Shown here: positions 52,920 to 61,365 of the stretch, one piece after another
How positions within the stretch are numbered: the first letter of the stretch is position 1
Layout: every line of letters begins with the position of its first letter
Origin: Burkholderia sp. MS389
GTDB lineage: Bacteria > Pseudomonadota > Gammaproteobacteria > Burkholderiales > Burkholderiaceae
DNA length: 64,000 nt
Direction: 5' to 3'
Assembly: GCF_016899425.1 (NCBI RefSeq)
Contig: NZ_CP045996.1
Coordinates: 558,001 to 622,000, forward strand
Program-made: the position numbers and the translations under genes
The notes under the pieces: model-generated
Database searches by the model: none
Seen by the model: the letters and a program-made list of their open reading frames with translations, nothing else
What the model was told of the DNA's origin: nothing

Positions 52920-53057
52920 GACGTCTCTCCTGATGGCCCGCGATCGGTGTGCCGGGAGCCGTGATCCGTGATTTCAGTATCGTCGGCGCGCATGCGCGAT
53001 TCAATCGGCGTGTCCCGAAGTTGTAGTAGGAATCGAGCGGCGGCCGTCGGCGGATTC

Positions 53058-54047
53058 CTACACGGCGGACGGCTTCGGTGAAGGGCTTCGTCGGGCCGGC
53101 CGCTTGGCGCGGCACCGTGCGTACCACGATCCGATCGCATGCCAGATGTCGGCGGCCGATTCGCAGTAGGTGAACAGTTCGAGGTCGCGGCGGTCGATCA
53201 TCCCTTCGTCCGCGAGAAACGCCAGATCGACGGCGCGCCGCCAGTACGCTTCGCCGACCAGGACGACCGGCAGCGGCGCGATCTTGCGTGTCTGCAGCAG
53301 CGTCAGTACTTCGAACAGTTCGTCGAACGTGCCGTATCCGCCGGGGAAAAACACGGCGGCCTTGGCGCGCTCGAGCAGGTGAAGCTTGCGAATCGCGAAG
53401 TAGTGGAACCGGAAGCACAGATCCGGCGTGATGTACGGATTCGGCGCCTGTTCGCGCGGCAGCTCGATATTGAAGCCGATGCTCGGCGCGCCGCGCTCAT
53501 AGGCGCCGCGATTGGCGGCCTCCATGATGCCGGGGCCGCCGCCCGTGACGATCGCGAGGCGCGCGGTACGCGTGCGCCGGTCGGCATGGCCGACGATACG
53601 GCCGAATTCGCGTGCGACCCGGTAGTACGCGCTGTGCTCGACAAGACGGCTGGCGACCGCGACGGCCCGACGCCGGCCCGGGTCACGCGGGCGCAGCGCG
53701 AGCAGGCGGTTCGCTTCGTCGAGCCGAGCGTTCGCGACAGCGGGGGCGACGATGCGCGTGCTGCCGTAGATCACGACGGCATGGCCGATTCGCTCATGTT
53801 GCAGGCGCGCCTCGGCTTTCCAGTAGTCGAGTTGCAGCCGGATCCCGCGCATGGTCGCGCGTTGCAGCAACGTCGTGTCCGCGTCGCCGGGCGTGCAGTT
53901 CGGATGGCTGGCGAGATGCCGCGCCCGACGAGACGGCCGCGGGATGTCGTCGAGGCTGGCGGTCGCTTCGGGCCGGACGCGTATCCGCTTGCCGTGCGCG
54001 CCGCCGCGCGCGGTGCCGGCGGGAACGCGTTTGACTATCGTGGGCAT
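53058..54047 (-). CDS. LOG family protein (TIGR00730-like), putative nucleotide N-glycosidase
   Basis: A 329-residue protein with the Rossmann-like LOG fold. The signature motifs are GGGPGIMEAANRGA near residue 165 and PGGYGTFDELFEVLTLLQ near 235 (PGGxGTxxE, active-site Glu and Arg region). LOG enzymes release ribose phosphate from cytokinin nucleotides or AMP-like nucleotides. The first 60 residues are a basic low-complexity extension. It starts 22 bases after the cytochrome c stop and is likely in the nitroreductase operon. Confidence 0.85.
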   Translation of the reverse strand: MPTIVKRVPAGTARGGAHGKRIRVRPEATASLDDIPRPSRRARHLASHPNCTPGDADTTLLQRATMRGIRLQLDYWKAEARLQHERIGHAVVIYGSTRIVAPAVANARLDEANRLLALRPRDPGRRRAVAVASRLVEHSAYYRVAREFGRIVGHADRRTRTARLAIVTGGGPGIMEAANRGAYERGAPSIGFNIELPREQAPNPYITPDLCFRFHYFAIRKLHLLERAKAAVFFPGGYGTFDELFEVLTLLQTRKIAPLPVVLVGEAYWRRAVDLAFLADEGMIDRRDLELFTYCESAADIWHAIGSWYARCRAKRPARRSPSPKPSAV

Positions 54048-54069
54048 GAGCGGGAAGGCAGTGGCACGG

Positions 54070-54405
54070 TCACTGACTCAGCACCCATTGGACGAGCTGA
54101 TGGGCGTCGTCGGCAGAGAGCGGCCCGCCGCGATCGATGGCGGACGGCATCGGCGTGTCGCCCCAATGCGTGGGGCCGCCGACGCGCAACTTGCGCTCCA
54201 GCTCGGCGGCCGCGTGCGGATCGCCGCGGTAGCGCGTGGCGATATCGTGGAACGACGGCCCGAGGAACGTCATGTCGGGCGTGTGGCAGAACATGCAGTG
54301 CTGCGCGTTGACGAGCTCGGTCGGTTCGGGCACGGTCGTTTGCGCGGCCGCCGTGCCGGCAATGGCCGCGATCAGAAGGAAAGCGAAGCAACGCGTGATG
54401 TTCAT
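54070..54405 (-). CDS. Small periplasmic cytochrome c
   Basis: A 111-residue class I cytochrome c. A signal peptide spans residues 1-21 (MNITRCFAFLLIAAIAGTAA). The haem site is CMFCH (Cys37, Cys40, His41), and TPMPS supplies the axial Met. YRGDPHAAAELERKLRVGG and LSADDAHQLVQWVLSQ follow the c551-type pattern. It probably donates electrons to a terminal oxidase or reductase under low oxygen. It lies between the nitroreductase and LOG genes. Confidence 0.9.
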   Translation of the reverse strand: MNITRCFAFLLIAAIAGTAAAQTTVPEPTELVNAQHCMFCHTPDMTFLGPSFHDIATRYRGDPHAAAELERKLRVGGPTHWGDTPMPSAIDRGGPLSADDAHQLVQWVLSQ

Positions 54406-54466
54406 GGTTTTTCTCGTCCGGATCGGCAGGCGCGCAGCGCGCCGCCGGTTGCGCTCAGGCGATCAC

Positions 54467-55468
54467 TCACGAGATCACTTCGCCGAGCGGGCGACGGGGC
54501 GAATGCGGCGTGTGCGGGCCGCGGCCGACTCGCAGCAGCAACTGCGGCTCGCCGCGCAGCCCGAGCGTCCGGCCGAGGTCGGCACGCAGCGCGGCCGTCT
54601 CGATCGGCTGGTTCAGGTACGACGCCGTATAGCCCGCGCGCGCCGCGACGAGCAGGATTCGCTCCAGCGCCTGGCCCGCGGCCAGCCACGCTTCGCGATC
54701 GTCGCGCACGGTCGACAGGCAGACGATCAACGGCGACGCGCCGACGAGCTGGTGATGGAGCGCGGCCAGCCCGTTGCCGAGATCGAACGTCCGCACCGCC
54801 ATCGTCACGACAGGCGCCGCGAAGTCCAGCAGCGTCGGTACGCCGGCCGCGAATGCCGGCATGCCGTCGACGCGCCGGCGCGGATCGATCCAGCTCGCCA
54901 GTTCGCGCCGGAAGCGCGGATCGGCGAACTGCTGCTGGTCGGCCTGCGCAACCAGTTCGGCGACCCGTGCGCGATGCGCGATCGAGTCGATGCACGCGAC
55001 CTCGGCGCCTTCCGCGACGCCGGCCGCGATCAGCTCGCGCTGAATCTCGTCGGGCACCGCGGTGGATTCGAACGGCGCGCGCGTCGTGACGCGCGCCTGG
55101 ATTGCGTCGAACAGCCCGCCGAGAGACCGATCGGAATAGCCGTCGTCGCAGACCCGGACCAGCGCAAGGAGATCGGGGTCGACCTCGGACGGAAACGTGC
55201 TGATCGTGTGGGCGAGGCCGGCGTGATCGAGCGCGACGCGCAGATTGAGCAATGCCGCGCCGCAACTGATGATCAGTTCGCGGTCGAACGGATCGACCAC
55301 GGGCAATGCGCGGACCCGGTCCGCGCAGACGGCGATCGTGGCGCCGTTGACGATGAACCGCCACGGCTGGGAATTGTGGCTGGACGGGGCCAGCACCGCG
55401 TACGCCAACAGCGACTTCAATTGATCGTCGACATGGGCGCTTGCGGCAAGCGGGGGAACGGACATCAT
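54467..55468 (-). CDS. Acg-family FMN-binding nitroreductase-fold protein
   Basis: A 333-residue protein of the Acg/nitroreductase group. LAYAVLAPSSHNSQPWRFIVNG is the typical N-terminal FMN-binding block, followed by DRELIISCGAALLNLRVAL and the C-terminal PQLLLRVGRG. Acg members are often co-regulated with hypoxic dormancy genes (for example in mycobacteria) and may store flavin rather than reduce nitro groups. An FNR-type box centres 78 bases upstream. CAGGAGATG precedes the ATG pair at 55468. Confidence 0.86.
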   Translation of the reverse strand: MMSVPPLAASAHVDDQLKSLLAYAVLAPSSHNSQPWRFIVNGATIAVCADRVRALPVVDPFDRELIISCGAALLNLRVALDHAGLAHTISTFPSEVDPDLLALVRVCDDGYSDRSLGGLFDAIQARVTTRAPFESTAVPDEIQRELIAAGVAEGAEVACIDSIAHRARVAELVAQADQQQFADPRFRRELASWIDPRRRVDGMPAFAAGVPTLLDFAAPVVTMAVRTFDLGNGLAALHHQLVGASPLIVCLSTVRDDREAWLAAGQALERILLVAARAGYTASYLNQPIETAALRADLGRTLGLRGEPQLLLRVGRGPHTPHSPRRPLGEVIS

Positions 55469-55539
55469 TGATCATCTCCTGGCACGCCGCGCGGGCGACG
55501 TCATGCCATCTCATCGTGTCAGCAACCGTCCGGCAGCCG

Positions 55540-55553
55540 TTGACCCACATCAA
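55540..55553. promoter_or_regulatory. FNR/ANR-type box between divergent nitroreductase and alcohol dehydrogenase genes
   Basis: TTGACCCACATCAA matches TTGAY-N4-ATCAA fully. It centres about 78 bases before the nitroreductase ATG and about 93 bases before the alcohol dehydrogenase ATG, so it could serve both directions. Confidence 0.7.
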
Positions 55554-55639
55554 GCGCCCGTCACCGGGCCATGCACGCGCGATGCGCCGGGGTTAGTCTT
55601 GGACAGCGAAGCACGAAGACGATCGGCCGGGAGGTGAGC

Positions 55640-56629
55640 ATGCTTGCGATGATGTTTGACGGCACGACACCGCATTTGCGCGAGGCGCGCGTGCCGGATC
55701 CGCGGCCGGCGCCGGGCCAGTTGTTGATCGACGTGCATGCATGCGGTGTCTGTCGAACCGATCTGCACGTCGTCGACGGCGAGCTCGCGCACCCGAAGCT
55801 GCCGCTGGTGCCGGGGCACGAAATCGTCGGAACGGTGCGCGTGCTCGGCGATGGCGTGACGGGGTTCTCCGTCGGCGACCGGGTGGGGGTTCCCTGGCTC
55901 GGTTCGACATGCGGGCATTGCGCGTATTGCACGTCGGGCCGCGAGAACCTGTGCGACAGCCCGGGTTTCACGGGCTATACGATCGACGGCGGCTACGCCG
56001 AGTGCGCGGTCGCCGACCACCGGTATTGCGTGCACCTGCCGCAACGCTATTCAGATCTCGAGGCCGCGCCGCTGCTGTGCGCCGGCCTGATCGGCTATCG
56101 AACCTTGCGCATGGCCGGCGATGCGCGTCGCATCGGCATCTACGGTTTCGGCGCGGCCGCTCATCTCGTCGCGCAGGTCGCGCGTTTCGAGGGGCGCAAG
56201 GTGTTCGCGCTGACGAAGCCCGGCGATACCGCGGCCCAGCAGCTCGCGCTGTCGCTCGGCGCCGCGTGGGCCGGCGGCAGCGACGAAACGCCGCCGGAAA
56301 CACTCGACGCCGCGCTCATTTTTGCGCCCGCGGGCGCGCTGGTGCCGGCCGCGCTGCGCGCCGTGGGCAAAGGCGGGATCGTCGTATGCGGCGGCATTCA
56401 CATGAGCGATATCCCGAGCTTTCCGTACGCGTGGCTGTGGGGCGAGCGCCGGATCGCGTCGGTCGCCAACCTGACGCGTGCGGATGCGGCCGAATTCATG
56501 CGGATCGCCGCTGCGATGCCGCTGCGGGTCGAAGCCGTGCGCTACGCGCTGACCGATGCGAATCGCGCACTCGACGATCTGCGCAGCGGGCGCGTGTCCG
56601 GCGCCGCCGTGCTCGGCATGCGCGATTGA
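55640..56629 (+). CDS. Zinc-dependent alcohol dehydrogenase
   Basis: A 329-residue medium-chain dehydrogenase. Catalytic zinc ligands are Cys38 (GVCRTD), His60/Glu61 (GHEIVG) and a later Cys. The structural zinc loop is CGHCAYCTSGRENLC. A Rossmann motif IYGFGAAAHLVAQVA is near residue 170. This fits the AdhA-type NAD(P)-dependent subgroup and supports fermentation-type redox balance. GGGAGGTGAGC precedes ATG 55640. The box at 55540 suggests oxygen control. Confidence 0.9.
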   Translation: MLAMMFDGTTPHLREARVPDPRPAPGQLLIDVHACGVCRTDLHVVDGELAHPKLPLVPGHEIVGTVRVLGDGVTGFSVGDRVGVPWLGSTCGHCAYCTSGRENLCDSPGFTGYTIDGGYAECAVADHRYCVHLPQRYSDLEAAPLLCAGLIGYRTLRMAGDARRIGIYGFGAAAHLVAQVARFEGRKVFALTKPGDTAAQQLALSLGAAWAGGSDETPPETLDAALIFAPAGALVPAALRAVGKGGIVVCGGIHMSDIPSFPYAWLWGERRIASVANLTRADAAEFMRIAAAMPLRVEAVRYALTDANRALDDLRSGRVSGAAVLGMRD

Positions 56630-56655
56630 TCCCGCCCGGTATCCGCGCGTTCTGC

Positions 56656-57429
56656 TCAGATGCGCCCGAGGCCTTCCGGATCCACGATGCGGATCTGCTT
56701 GCCTTGCGCGGCGACGAGCCCGTTGCGTTGGAACTTCGACAGCATCCGGCTGACCGTTTCGAGCTTCATCCCGAGATATTCGCCGATCTCGTCGCGCGTC
56801 ATCCGCAGCACGAATTCGGCGGCCGAGTAACCGCGCGCCTTGAAGCGGGTGGAAAGGTTCAGCAGGAAGGCGGCCACGCGCTGCTCGGCGGTCATCGTGC
56901 CGAGCAGCACCATCTGCGCCGATTCGCGGACGATTTCGCCGCTCATCATCTGATAGACGTGATGCTGCATCGGCCGCACTTCGCGACACATCTGCTCGAG
57001 CTGGCCGAACGGGATGATGCAGACCGTGCTGTCCTCGAGCGCGATCGCGTCGCCGTTGTGCCGCCCGGTGTGCACGCCGTCGAGCCCGAGCGCTTCGCCG
57101 ACGATCTGGAAGCCGGTGATCTGCTCGTCGCCGTCGCGATGCATCATCACGGTCTTGAACGACCCGGTTCTGACCGCATAGATGCTGTGGAACGCGTCGT
57201 CCGCGCGAAACAGCGTTTCACCGCGTTTGACGTGGCGCGTCGTGCAGATCATCGCGTCCACCCGGGCGAACTCGTCGGGCGTCATTTCCCGCGGCATGCA
57301 AACGGTGCGCAGCGTGCAGGACGAGCAGCGCGACGACGTGCGCTTCGGCTGCTCCGTCCGCGTGACGGGATGCAGCGGAATGAACGGGCGCGACGGCGCC
57401 GTCGTCGGGATGTCGGCATGGCTCTGCAT
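56656..57429 (-). CDS. FNR/ANR-type oxygen-sensing regulator
   Basis: A 257-residue Crp/Fnr protein. Cys35, Cys38 and Cys44 (CSSCTLRTVC) plus Cys137 (STVCIIPFG) match the four [4Fe-4S] cluster ligands of FNR. The cyclic-nucleotide-like beta roll spans about 55-165, a dimer helix follows, and the HTH is RDEIGEYLGMKLETVSRMLSKFQ, with E-x-x-S-R as in FNR recognition helices. It activates under low oxygen. The boxes spread over 48-62 kb are its likely targets. GGAG precedes ATG 57429. It is convergent with the alcohol dehydrogenase gene. Confidence 0.92.
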   Translation of the reverse strand: MQSHADIPTTAPSRPFIPLHPVTRTEQPKRTSSRCSSCTLRTVCMPREMTPDEFARVDAMICTTRHVKRGETLFRADDAFHSIYAVRTGSFKTVMMHRDGDEQITGFQIVGEALGLDGVHTGRHNGDAIALEDSTVCIIPFGQLEQMCREVRPMQHHVYQMMSGEIVRESAQMVLLGTMTAEQRVAAFLLNLSTRFKARGYSAAEFVLRMTRDEIGEYLGMKLETVSRMLSKFQRNGLVAAQGKQIRIVDPEGLGRI

Positions 57430-57639
57430 GATCTGCTCCGGTTGGGGCGGCAGCGGGTCGCACCGTCGCGGTTGCGCTGGCCGTCGTACAGGCGGACACG
57501 AACGTCGCCGCCTGGTTGGTCGAATCGGCGCCCATCGGATCGGCGGGCCGGCAGCCGTCGCGACGGGACGGCAAGGCCGGGCAGCTCCGGAAGGCACGCC
57601 GGTGTGTTGTTGTTGATCGGAGTATGGACAGCCGAGCGC

Positions 57640-57653
57640 TTGATTGAAATCAG
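57640..57653. promoter_or_regulatory. FNR/ANR-type box upstream of the fnr gene
   Basis: TTGATTGAAATCAG matches TTGAT-N4-ATCAA with one mismatch. It centres 217 bases upstream of the regulator's ATG and 83 bases beyond the end of the response-regulator gene, so autoregulation is plausible but the distance is long. Confidence 0.5.
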
Positions 57654-57729
57654 CGGAAATTGAAGATGCGGTAGGTGTTAGGGAAGGTTTGTAGGACGAT
57701 TCCTACAAGGGTGCGGCAGGTTGTCGCGG

Positions 57730-58377
57730 TCAGAGTTCGTCCGGGTCGTCGAACAGCCGGTGGCGCATCGCGTACCGGACGAGCGCCGTATCGTTGGCCA
57801 TCTGCATCTTCTCGAGGATTCGCGTCTTGTAGGTGCTCACGGTCTTGACGCTGACGCACAACGCCTGCGCGATCTCGGAAATGGACTCGCCGGACGTCAC
57901 GCGTCGGAACACGTCGAACTCGCGGTCGGACAAGCGTTGATGCGGCAACAGGTCGGTCGGCTCGTTGAGGCTTTGCGCGAATTGCTCCGCCATCGACAGG
58001 CTGACGTACACGCCGCCGCCGGCAATTTTCGTCAGCGCGGCCACCAGCTCCGCGCTCGCGCTTTCCTTGGTCATGTAGCCCGATGCGCCGGCGCGGAACG
58101 CGCGCACCGCATATTGCTGCTCGGCGTGCATCGTCAACACCAGGATGTGCAGGGCCGGTTTCTCGTCCTTGATCTGCTTGATGAGTTCGATGCCGTTGCG
58201 GCCGGGCATCGACAGGTCGAGCACCAGCACCTCGGCCTCGGTGCCGCGCGTCAGCGCGATCGTCGATGCACTGTCGCTTGCTTCTCCCGCCACGACGAAA
58301 TCGTGGGCGTTCTGCAGGATGTGCCGCAGGCCGTCCCTGACGAGCGTGTGATCGTCAGCAATGAGTACCCGGATCAT
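57730..58377 (-). CDS. NarL/FixJ-type response regulator
   Basis: A 215-residue response regulator. The receiver domain (1-120) has Asp8/Asp9, phospho-Asp54 (VLDLSMPG) and Lys104 (YMTKES). The LuxR-type HTH (about 148-208) reads LSDREFDVFRRVTSGESISEIAQALCVSVKTVSTYKTRILEKM. No histidine kinase is encoded in the window. ATG 58377 is chosen because AAGG lies upstream at a normal distance, while the closer ATG at 58386 leaves no spacing. It may feed redox or nitrate signals into this block. Confidence 0.88.
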   Translation of the reverse strand: MIRVLIADDHTLVRDGLRHILQNAHDFVVAGEASDSASTIALTRGTEAEVLVLDLSMPGRNGIELIKQIKDEKPALHILVLTMHAEQQYAVRAFRAGASGYMTKESASAELVAALTKIAGGGVYVSLSMAEQFAQSLNEPTDLLPHQRLSDREFDVFRRVTSGESISEIAQALCVSVKTVSTYKTRILEKMQMANDTALVRYAMRHRLFDDPDEL

Positions 58378-58726
58378 GGCGTGCATCCTTTGCCGGTTTG
58401 CGCGGGGCACGCGCCCGCCGGCGTTCGTCGATCCGGCTCCGACCGGAATGTTGCAATCGCCCGATTCTGAACGGTGGACATGATGACTGCCGTCGATGAA
58501 CGGACGATGTCTCTTCAAAGGGTCGCATCAAAAGCGTCTCCGATGCGCCGCAATTGTGCGCGTTTCGCCGGTATTCGCCAATCGGGCCGGATGCGGACGC
58601 GTGCTGCATCGCAGGCTTGACTGGCGTCGGCCGGACGATATGCGTCGGGCCTACGGGCAGAACGCTGATGCGGCCGTCTCGTGACGAGGCGGGCAGCCGT
58701 AACCAGGCAGCCCGAACCTCGCCGGT
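58378..58726. other. Spacer upstream of the response regulator
   Basis: 349 bases with no supportable gene. A partial FNR-like half site (TTGAC at 58619-58623) is present without a good second half. Nothing else stands out. Confidence 0.4.
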
Positions 58727-59560
58727 TCAGTGAGACAGCAGCACCGGCACCGTCATCGTCTCGAGGATCGTGCGCGTCGCGCCGCCCAGCACGCGCTCGT
58801 GGGCGCGGGTATGGCTGTACAGGCCCATGACGAGCAGGTCCGCATGCACGTCGGTCACCCGGTTCAGCAGCGTCCCGCCCACGCCGACCGACCGCTCGCG
58901 CGGCGTCGTCGAGAACGACGCGCGAACGCCGTGTCGTTCGAGATACGCGGCGACGTCGACGCCGGCCGGCGTCCGGTCCGGATCGGGTTGCCCGCGGACG
59001 ACCGTCTCGACGTTGACGAAGCGTGCGCGGGCGAGCAGCGGCAGCGCGTCGGCCATCGCGCGCGCGGCCTCGCGCCCGCCGTCCCAGCCGATCAGCACGT
59101 TCTCGCCGAACGTGCGCACGTCGCCGGCATACGGCACGACGATCGCCGGACGGCCGCTGCCGATCACGACATCCTCGACGAAATGGCGCGCCACGTAGGT
59201 CATGCGGTCGTCGGGATCCTCCTGGCCGAGCACCAGCAGATCGGCGTGACGGGCGTGCAGGATCGCGGCATCGATCGCATTGCCGGCCGGCGCCTGCCAT
59301 TCGACGCTGCGTCCGGCGCGTTCGGCGGCCGTCAGGAAGCGTTCTTCCGCCTCCTTGCGCCGCTGCTCGCACAGGCGCTCGTAGACGGCCAGCTTCAGCG
59401 GTTCGTCGGGCCGGCGCAATGGTTCGAGGAGATCCTGGCAGACCAGGTAGAGGCCGATCAAATGCGCGTTCCAGCGTCCCGCGAGCTGGAGCGCGAGGTC
59501 GACGCGCGTCGCGCAGCGATCGCTGTCGTCGAGATGAACAAGCAGGGTCTTGTAGCTCAT
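58727..59560 (-). CDS. Tandem-domain universal stress protein, cut off from its upstream region by a TnpB element
   Basis: A 277-residue protein with two Usp domains (about 1-145 and 150-277). The first lacks a full nucleotide signature (LVLGQEDPDDRMTYV). The second ends ADLLVMGLYSHTRAHERVLGGATRTILETMTVPVLLSH, close to the G-x2-G-x9-G pattern. The GGAG ribosome site sits at about 59566-59569, and the TnpB element begins about two bases further on. The native promoter region of this gene is therefore on the far side of the insertion. Confidence 0.9.
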   Translation of the reverse strand: MSYKTLLVHLDDSDRCATRVDLALQLAGRWNAHLIGLYLVCQDLLEPLRRPDEPLKLAVYERLCEQRRKEAEERFLTAAERAGRSVEWQAPAGNAIDAAILHARHADLLVLGQEDPDDRMTYVARHFVEDVVIGSGRPAIVVPYAGDVRTFGENVLIGWDGGREAARAMADALPLLARARFVNVETVVRGQPDPDRTPAGVDVAAYLERHGVRASFSTTPRERSVGVGGTLLNRVTDVHADLLVMGLYSHTRAHERVLGGATRTILETMTVPVLLSH

Positions 59561-59570
59561 CAGTTGCTCC

Positions 59571-60712
59571 GAGAAACCCCGTCCTTCAGGACGGGGAGGA
59601 AAGGATTGCTGTTGACAGGCAGCTTTTCCCAGGGGTTAGGATCACCTGCATGATCCTTGTCTACCGCTACCGGGTGAAATCGCTCAACGGACTGCTCAAC
59701 AAGCAGAGCCGCGCGGTGAACTACGTCTGGAATTTCTGCAACGACACGCAGAAGCACGCGCTCAAGTGGGGCAAGAAGTGGCCGACAGGATTCGACCTGA
59801 ACGTATTGACGACCGGCAGCAGCAAGGAACTCGGTATTCACTCCGGCACGGTCAACGCGACGTGCGAGCAATACGCGAAGTCGCGCAGTCAGCACCGTCG
59901 GCCTTACGTGCGCTATCGCGGCAGGAAATCGCTCGGCTGGGTGCCGCTGAAGGGCCGTGACCTGAAGCGCGAGGGTGACGCGTTCCGTTTCGCCGGCAAC
60001 ATGTTTCGCGTGTTCAACAGCCGGCCGCTTCCCGAAGGCAAGATCAAGGATGGGACCAACTTTGCGCAGGATGCACGCGGCAACTGGTTTCTCAACATTG
60101 TGATCGAGATGCCGGATGTTCCGGCCCGACCTATCCGTTCCGGTGTGGGCATCGATCTCGGCCTGAAAGACTTCGCCGCACTTTCGACCGGCGAGAAGCT
60201 GCCCAATGACCCGTTCGGTCGACGCGCGGCGGAAAAGCTCGCGAAAGCGCAACGAGCGCGAAAGCACAAGCGGCATATCGCGAAGCTGCACGCGAAGATC
60301 GCCAATGCCCGTGCCGACTTCCAGCACAAGCTCGCGCTCGATCTGGTGCGGCGTTTCGATTACATCGCGGTCGGCAACGTGTCGGCCGCGAAGCTCGCCA
60401 GGACCAGGATGGCGAAGAGCGTCTACGATGCATCCTGGTCGTCCTTCCGGGACAAGCTTCGTTACAAAGCGATCGCGCACGGGGCCACGCTCGAGGAAGT
60501 CGACGAAAGCGGTTCTACCCAGTCCTGTTCGGCGTGCGGGTCGCAAGCCAGCACGACGCGGCCGAAAGGTATCGCGGGACTGCGAATAAGAGAATGGGCC
60601 TGCAGTGACTGTGGTGCCGAGCATGATCGAGATACCAACGCTGCGTTGAACATTCTCCGATGCGGACGTGCATCGCCAGGTGTGGGAATCCTCTCCCTTT
60701 AGGGAGAAGAGG
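59571..60712 (+). mobile_element. IS200/IS605-type solitary tnpB element (no tnpA)
   Basis: A left-end hairpin CCCCGTCC-TTCA-GGACGGGG (59577-59596) and a right-end hairpin formed by CTCTCCC and GGGAGAAGAG (60691-60711) flank one tnpB gene. This is the IS1341-like layout. No Y1 transposase is present. The 3' end of tnpB and the right-end hairpin would form the omega (guide) RNA scaffold. The right boundary touches the stop codon of the next usp gene at 60716. Exact ends are approximate because these elements make no target duplication. Confidence 0.75.
59650..60702 (+). CDS. tnpB: TnpB-family RNA-guided nuclease protein
   Basis: A 350-residue TnpB. The RuvC-I Asp is Asp169 (GIDLGLKDFA). The zinc ribbon is SCSACG with CSDCG, and the RuvC-III Asp is Asp328 (DRDTNAALN). 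The usual RuvC-II Glu (I/V-x-E-D/N-L) is replaced by VGNVS with Gly242. An acidic cluster further on (LEEVDES, Glu282/283/286) might supply a displaced Glu, as reported for rearranged TnpB clades. TnpB cuts the donor site with an omega RNA to retain the element. The protein has the normal order and no frameshift. Confidence 0.9.
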   Translation: MILVYRYRVKSLNGLLNKQSRAVNYVWNFCNDTQKHALKWGKKWPTGFDLNVLTTGSSKELGIHSGTVNATCEQYAKSRSQHRRPYVRYRGRKSLGWVPLKGRDLKREGDAFRFAGNMFRVFNSRPLPEGKIKDGTNFAQDARGNWFLNIVIEMPDVPARPIRSGVGIDLGLKDFAALSTGEKLPNDPFGRRAAEKLAKAQRARKHKRHIAKLHAKIANARADFQHKLALDLVRRFDYIAVGNVSAAKLARTRMAKSVYDASWSSFRDKLRYKAIAHGATLEEVDESGSTQSCSACGSQASTTRPKGIAGLRIREWACSDCGAEHDRDTNAALNILRCGRASPGVGILSL

Positions 60713-60715
60713 ACG

Positions 60716-61219
60716 TCAAGATGGCTCCTTTTCGGTGGAAGCGGCCGTGACGTCGGCGGATGCCTTCGCCGCGCAGCTCGCCGGAATCATCAGGACCGGG
60801 CATCTGGCCAGGCGCAGCACGCGTTCGGCCACGCTGCCGAGGAACAGGCGCCGAAAGCCGCGCCGGCCATGCGTGCCCATCACGATCAGATCGGCGTCGA
60901 TCTCGCCCGCGACGCCGACGATCCGGTGCGGGATGTCTTCGCCTGCCGGCGCGACGTTGGAAATCTGCGGCGTGCCGGCCACGTCGCGCGCCTGCATGCG
61001 CCGCGCGGCGTCCTCGGTCACGCGCAATCCTTCTTCACGGAACGAATCGACCAGGATCGACGGATCGTATCCGACCATGTCGTAGGCCGGCGCCAGGAAA
61101 TCGACGACGTAGACGGGTGTCAGCCGCGCACCCGTTTCCGCCGCGAGCGCCAGCGCGGCGTCGAGTGCACGGGACGACGTGTCGCTGCCGTCGAGTGCCA
61201 CCAGAATGTTCGAGTACAT
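60716..61219 (-). CDS. Universal stress protein, single domain
   Basis: A 167-residue UspA-fold protein. MYSNILVALDGSDTSSRAL is the start. The ATP signature is VMGTHGRRGFRRLFLGSVAERVLRLARCPVLMIP. It closely resembles the protein at 48994, and both are nucleotide-binding types. An FNR-type box centres about 66 bases upstream of ATG 61219. Its stop codon abuts the right end of the TnpB element. AAGGGAAATGCC precedes the ATG. It probably formed an operon with the usp gene now beyond the element. Confidence 0.92.
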   Translation of the reverse strand: MYSNILVALDGSDTSSRALDAALALAAETGARLTPVYVVDFLAPAYDMVGYDPSILVDSFREEGLRVTEDAARRMQARDVAGTPQISNVAPAGEDIPHRIVGVAGEIDADLIVMGTHGRRGFRRLFLGSVAERVLRLARCPVLMIPASCAAKASADVTAASTEKEPS

Positions 61220-61278
61220 GGCATTTCCCTTGAACGGATGTGGATGAAACCATCATCGGCGCGTGCACGCCGATGGCG

Positions 61279-61292
61279 CTGATCTGGATCAA
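61279..61292. promoter_or_regulatory. FNR/ANR-type box upstream of the 61219 usp gene
   Basis: CTGATCTGGATCAA differs from TTGAT-N4-ATCAA at one base. It centres 66 bases before the ATG at 61219, within the usual activation distance. Confidence 0.55.
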
Positions 61293-61365
61293 GCGTCCCG
61301 GTTGCCGCGCAGCCCGCCCGCCGCGGCGCGATTCACGCGTCGTTGGTCGATGCGCGTCGGGCGGC

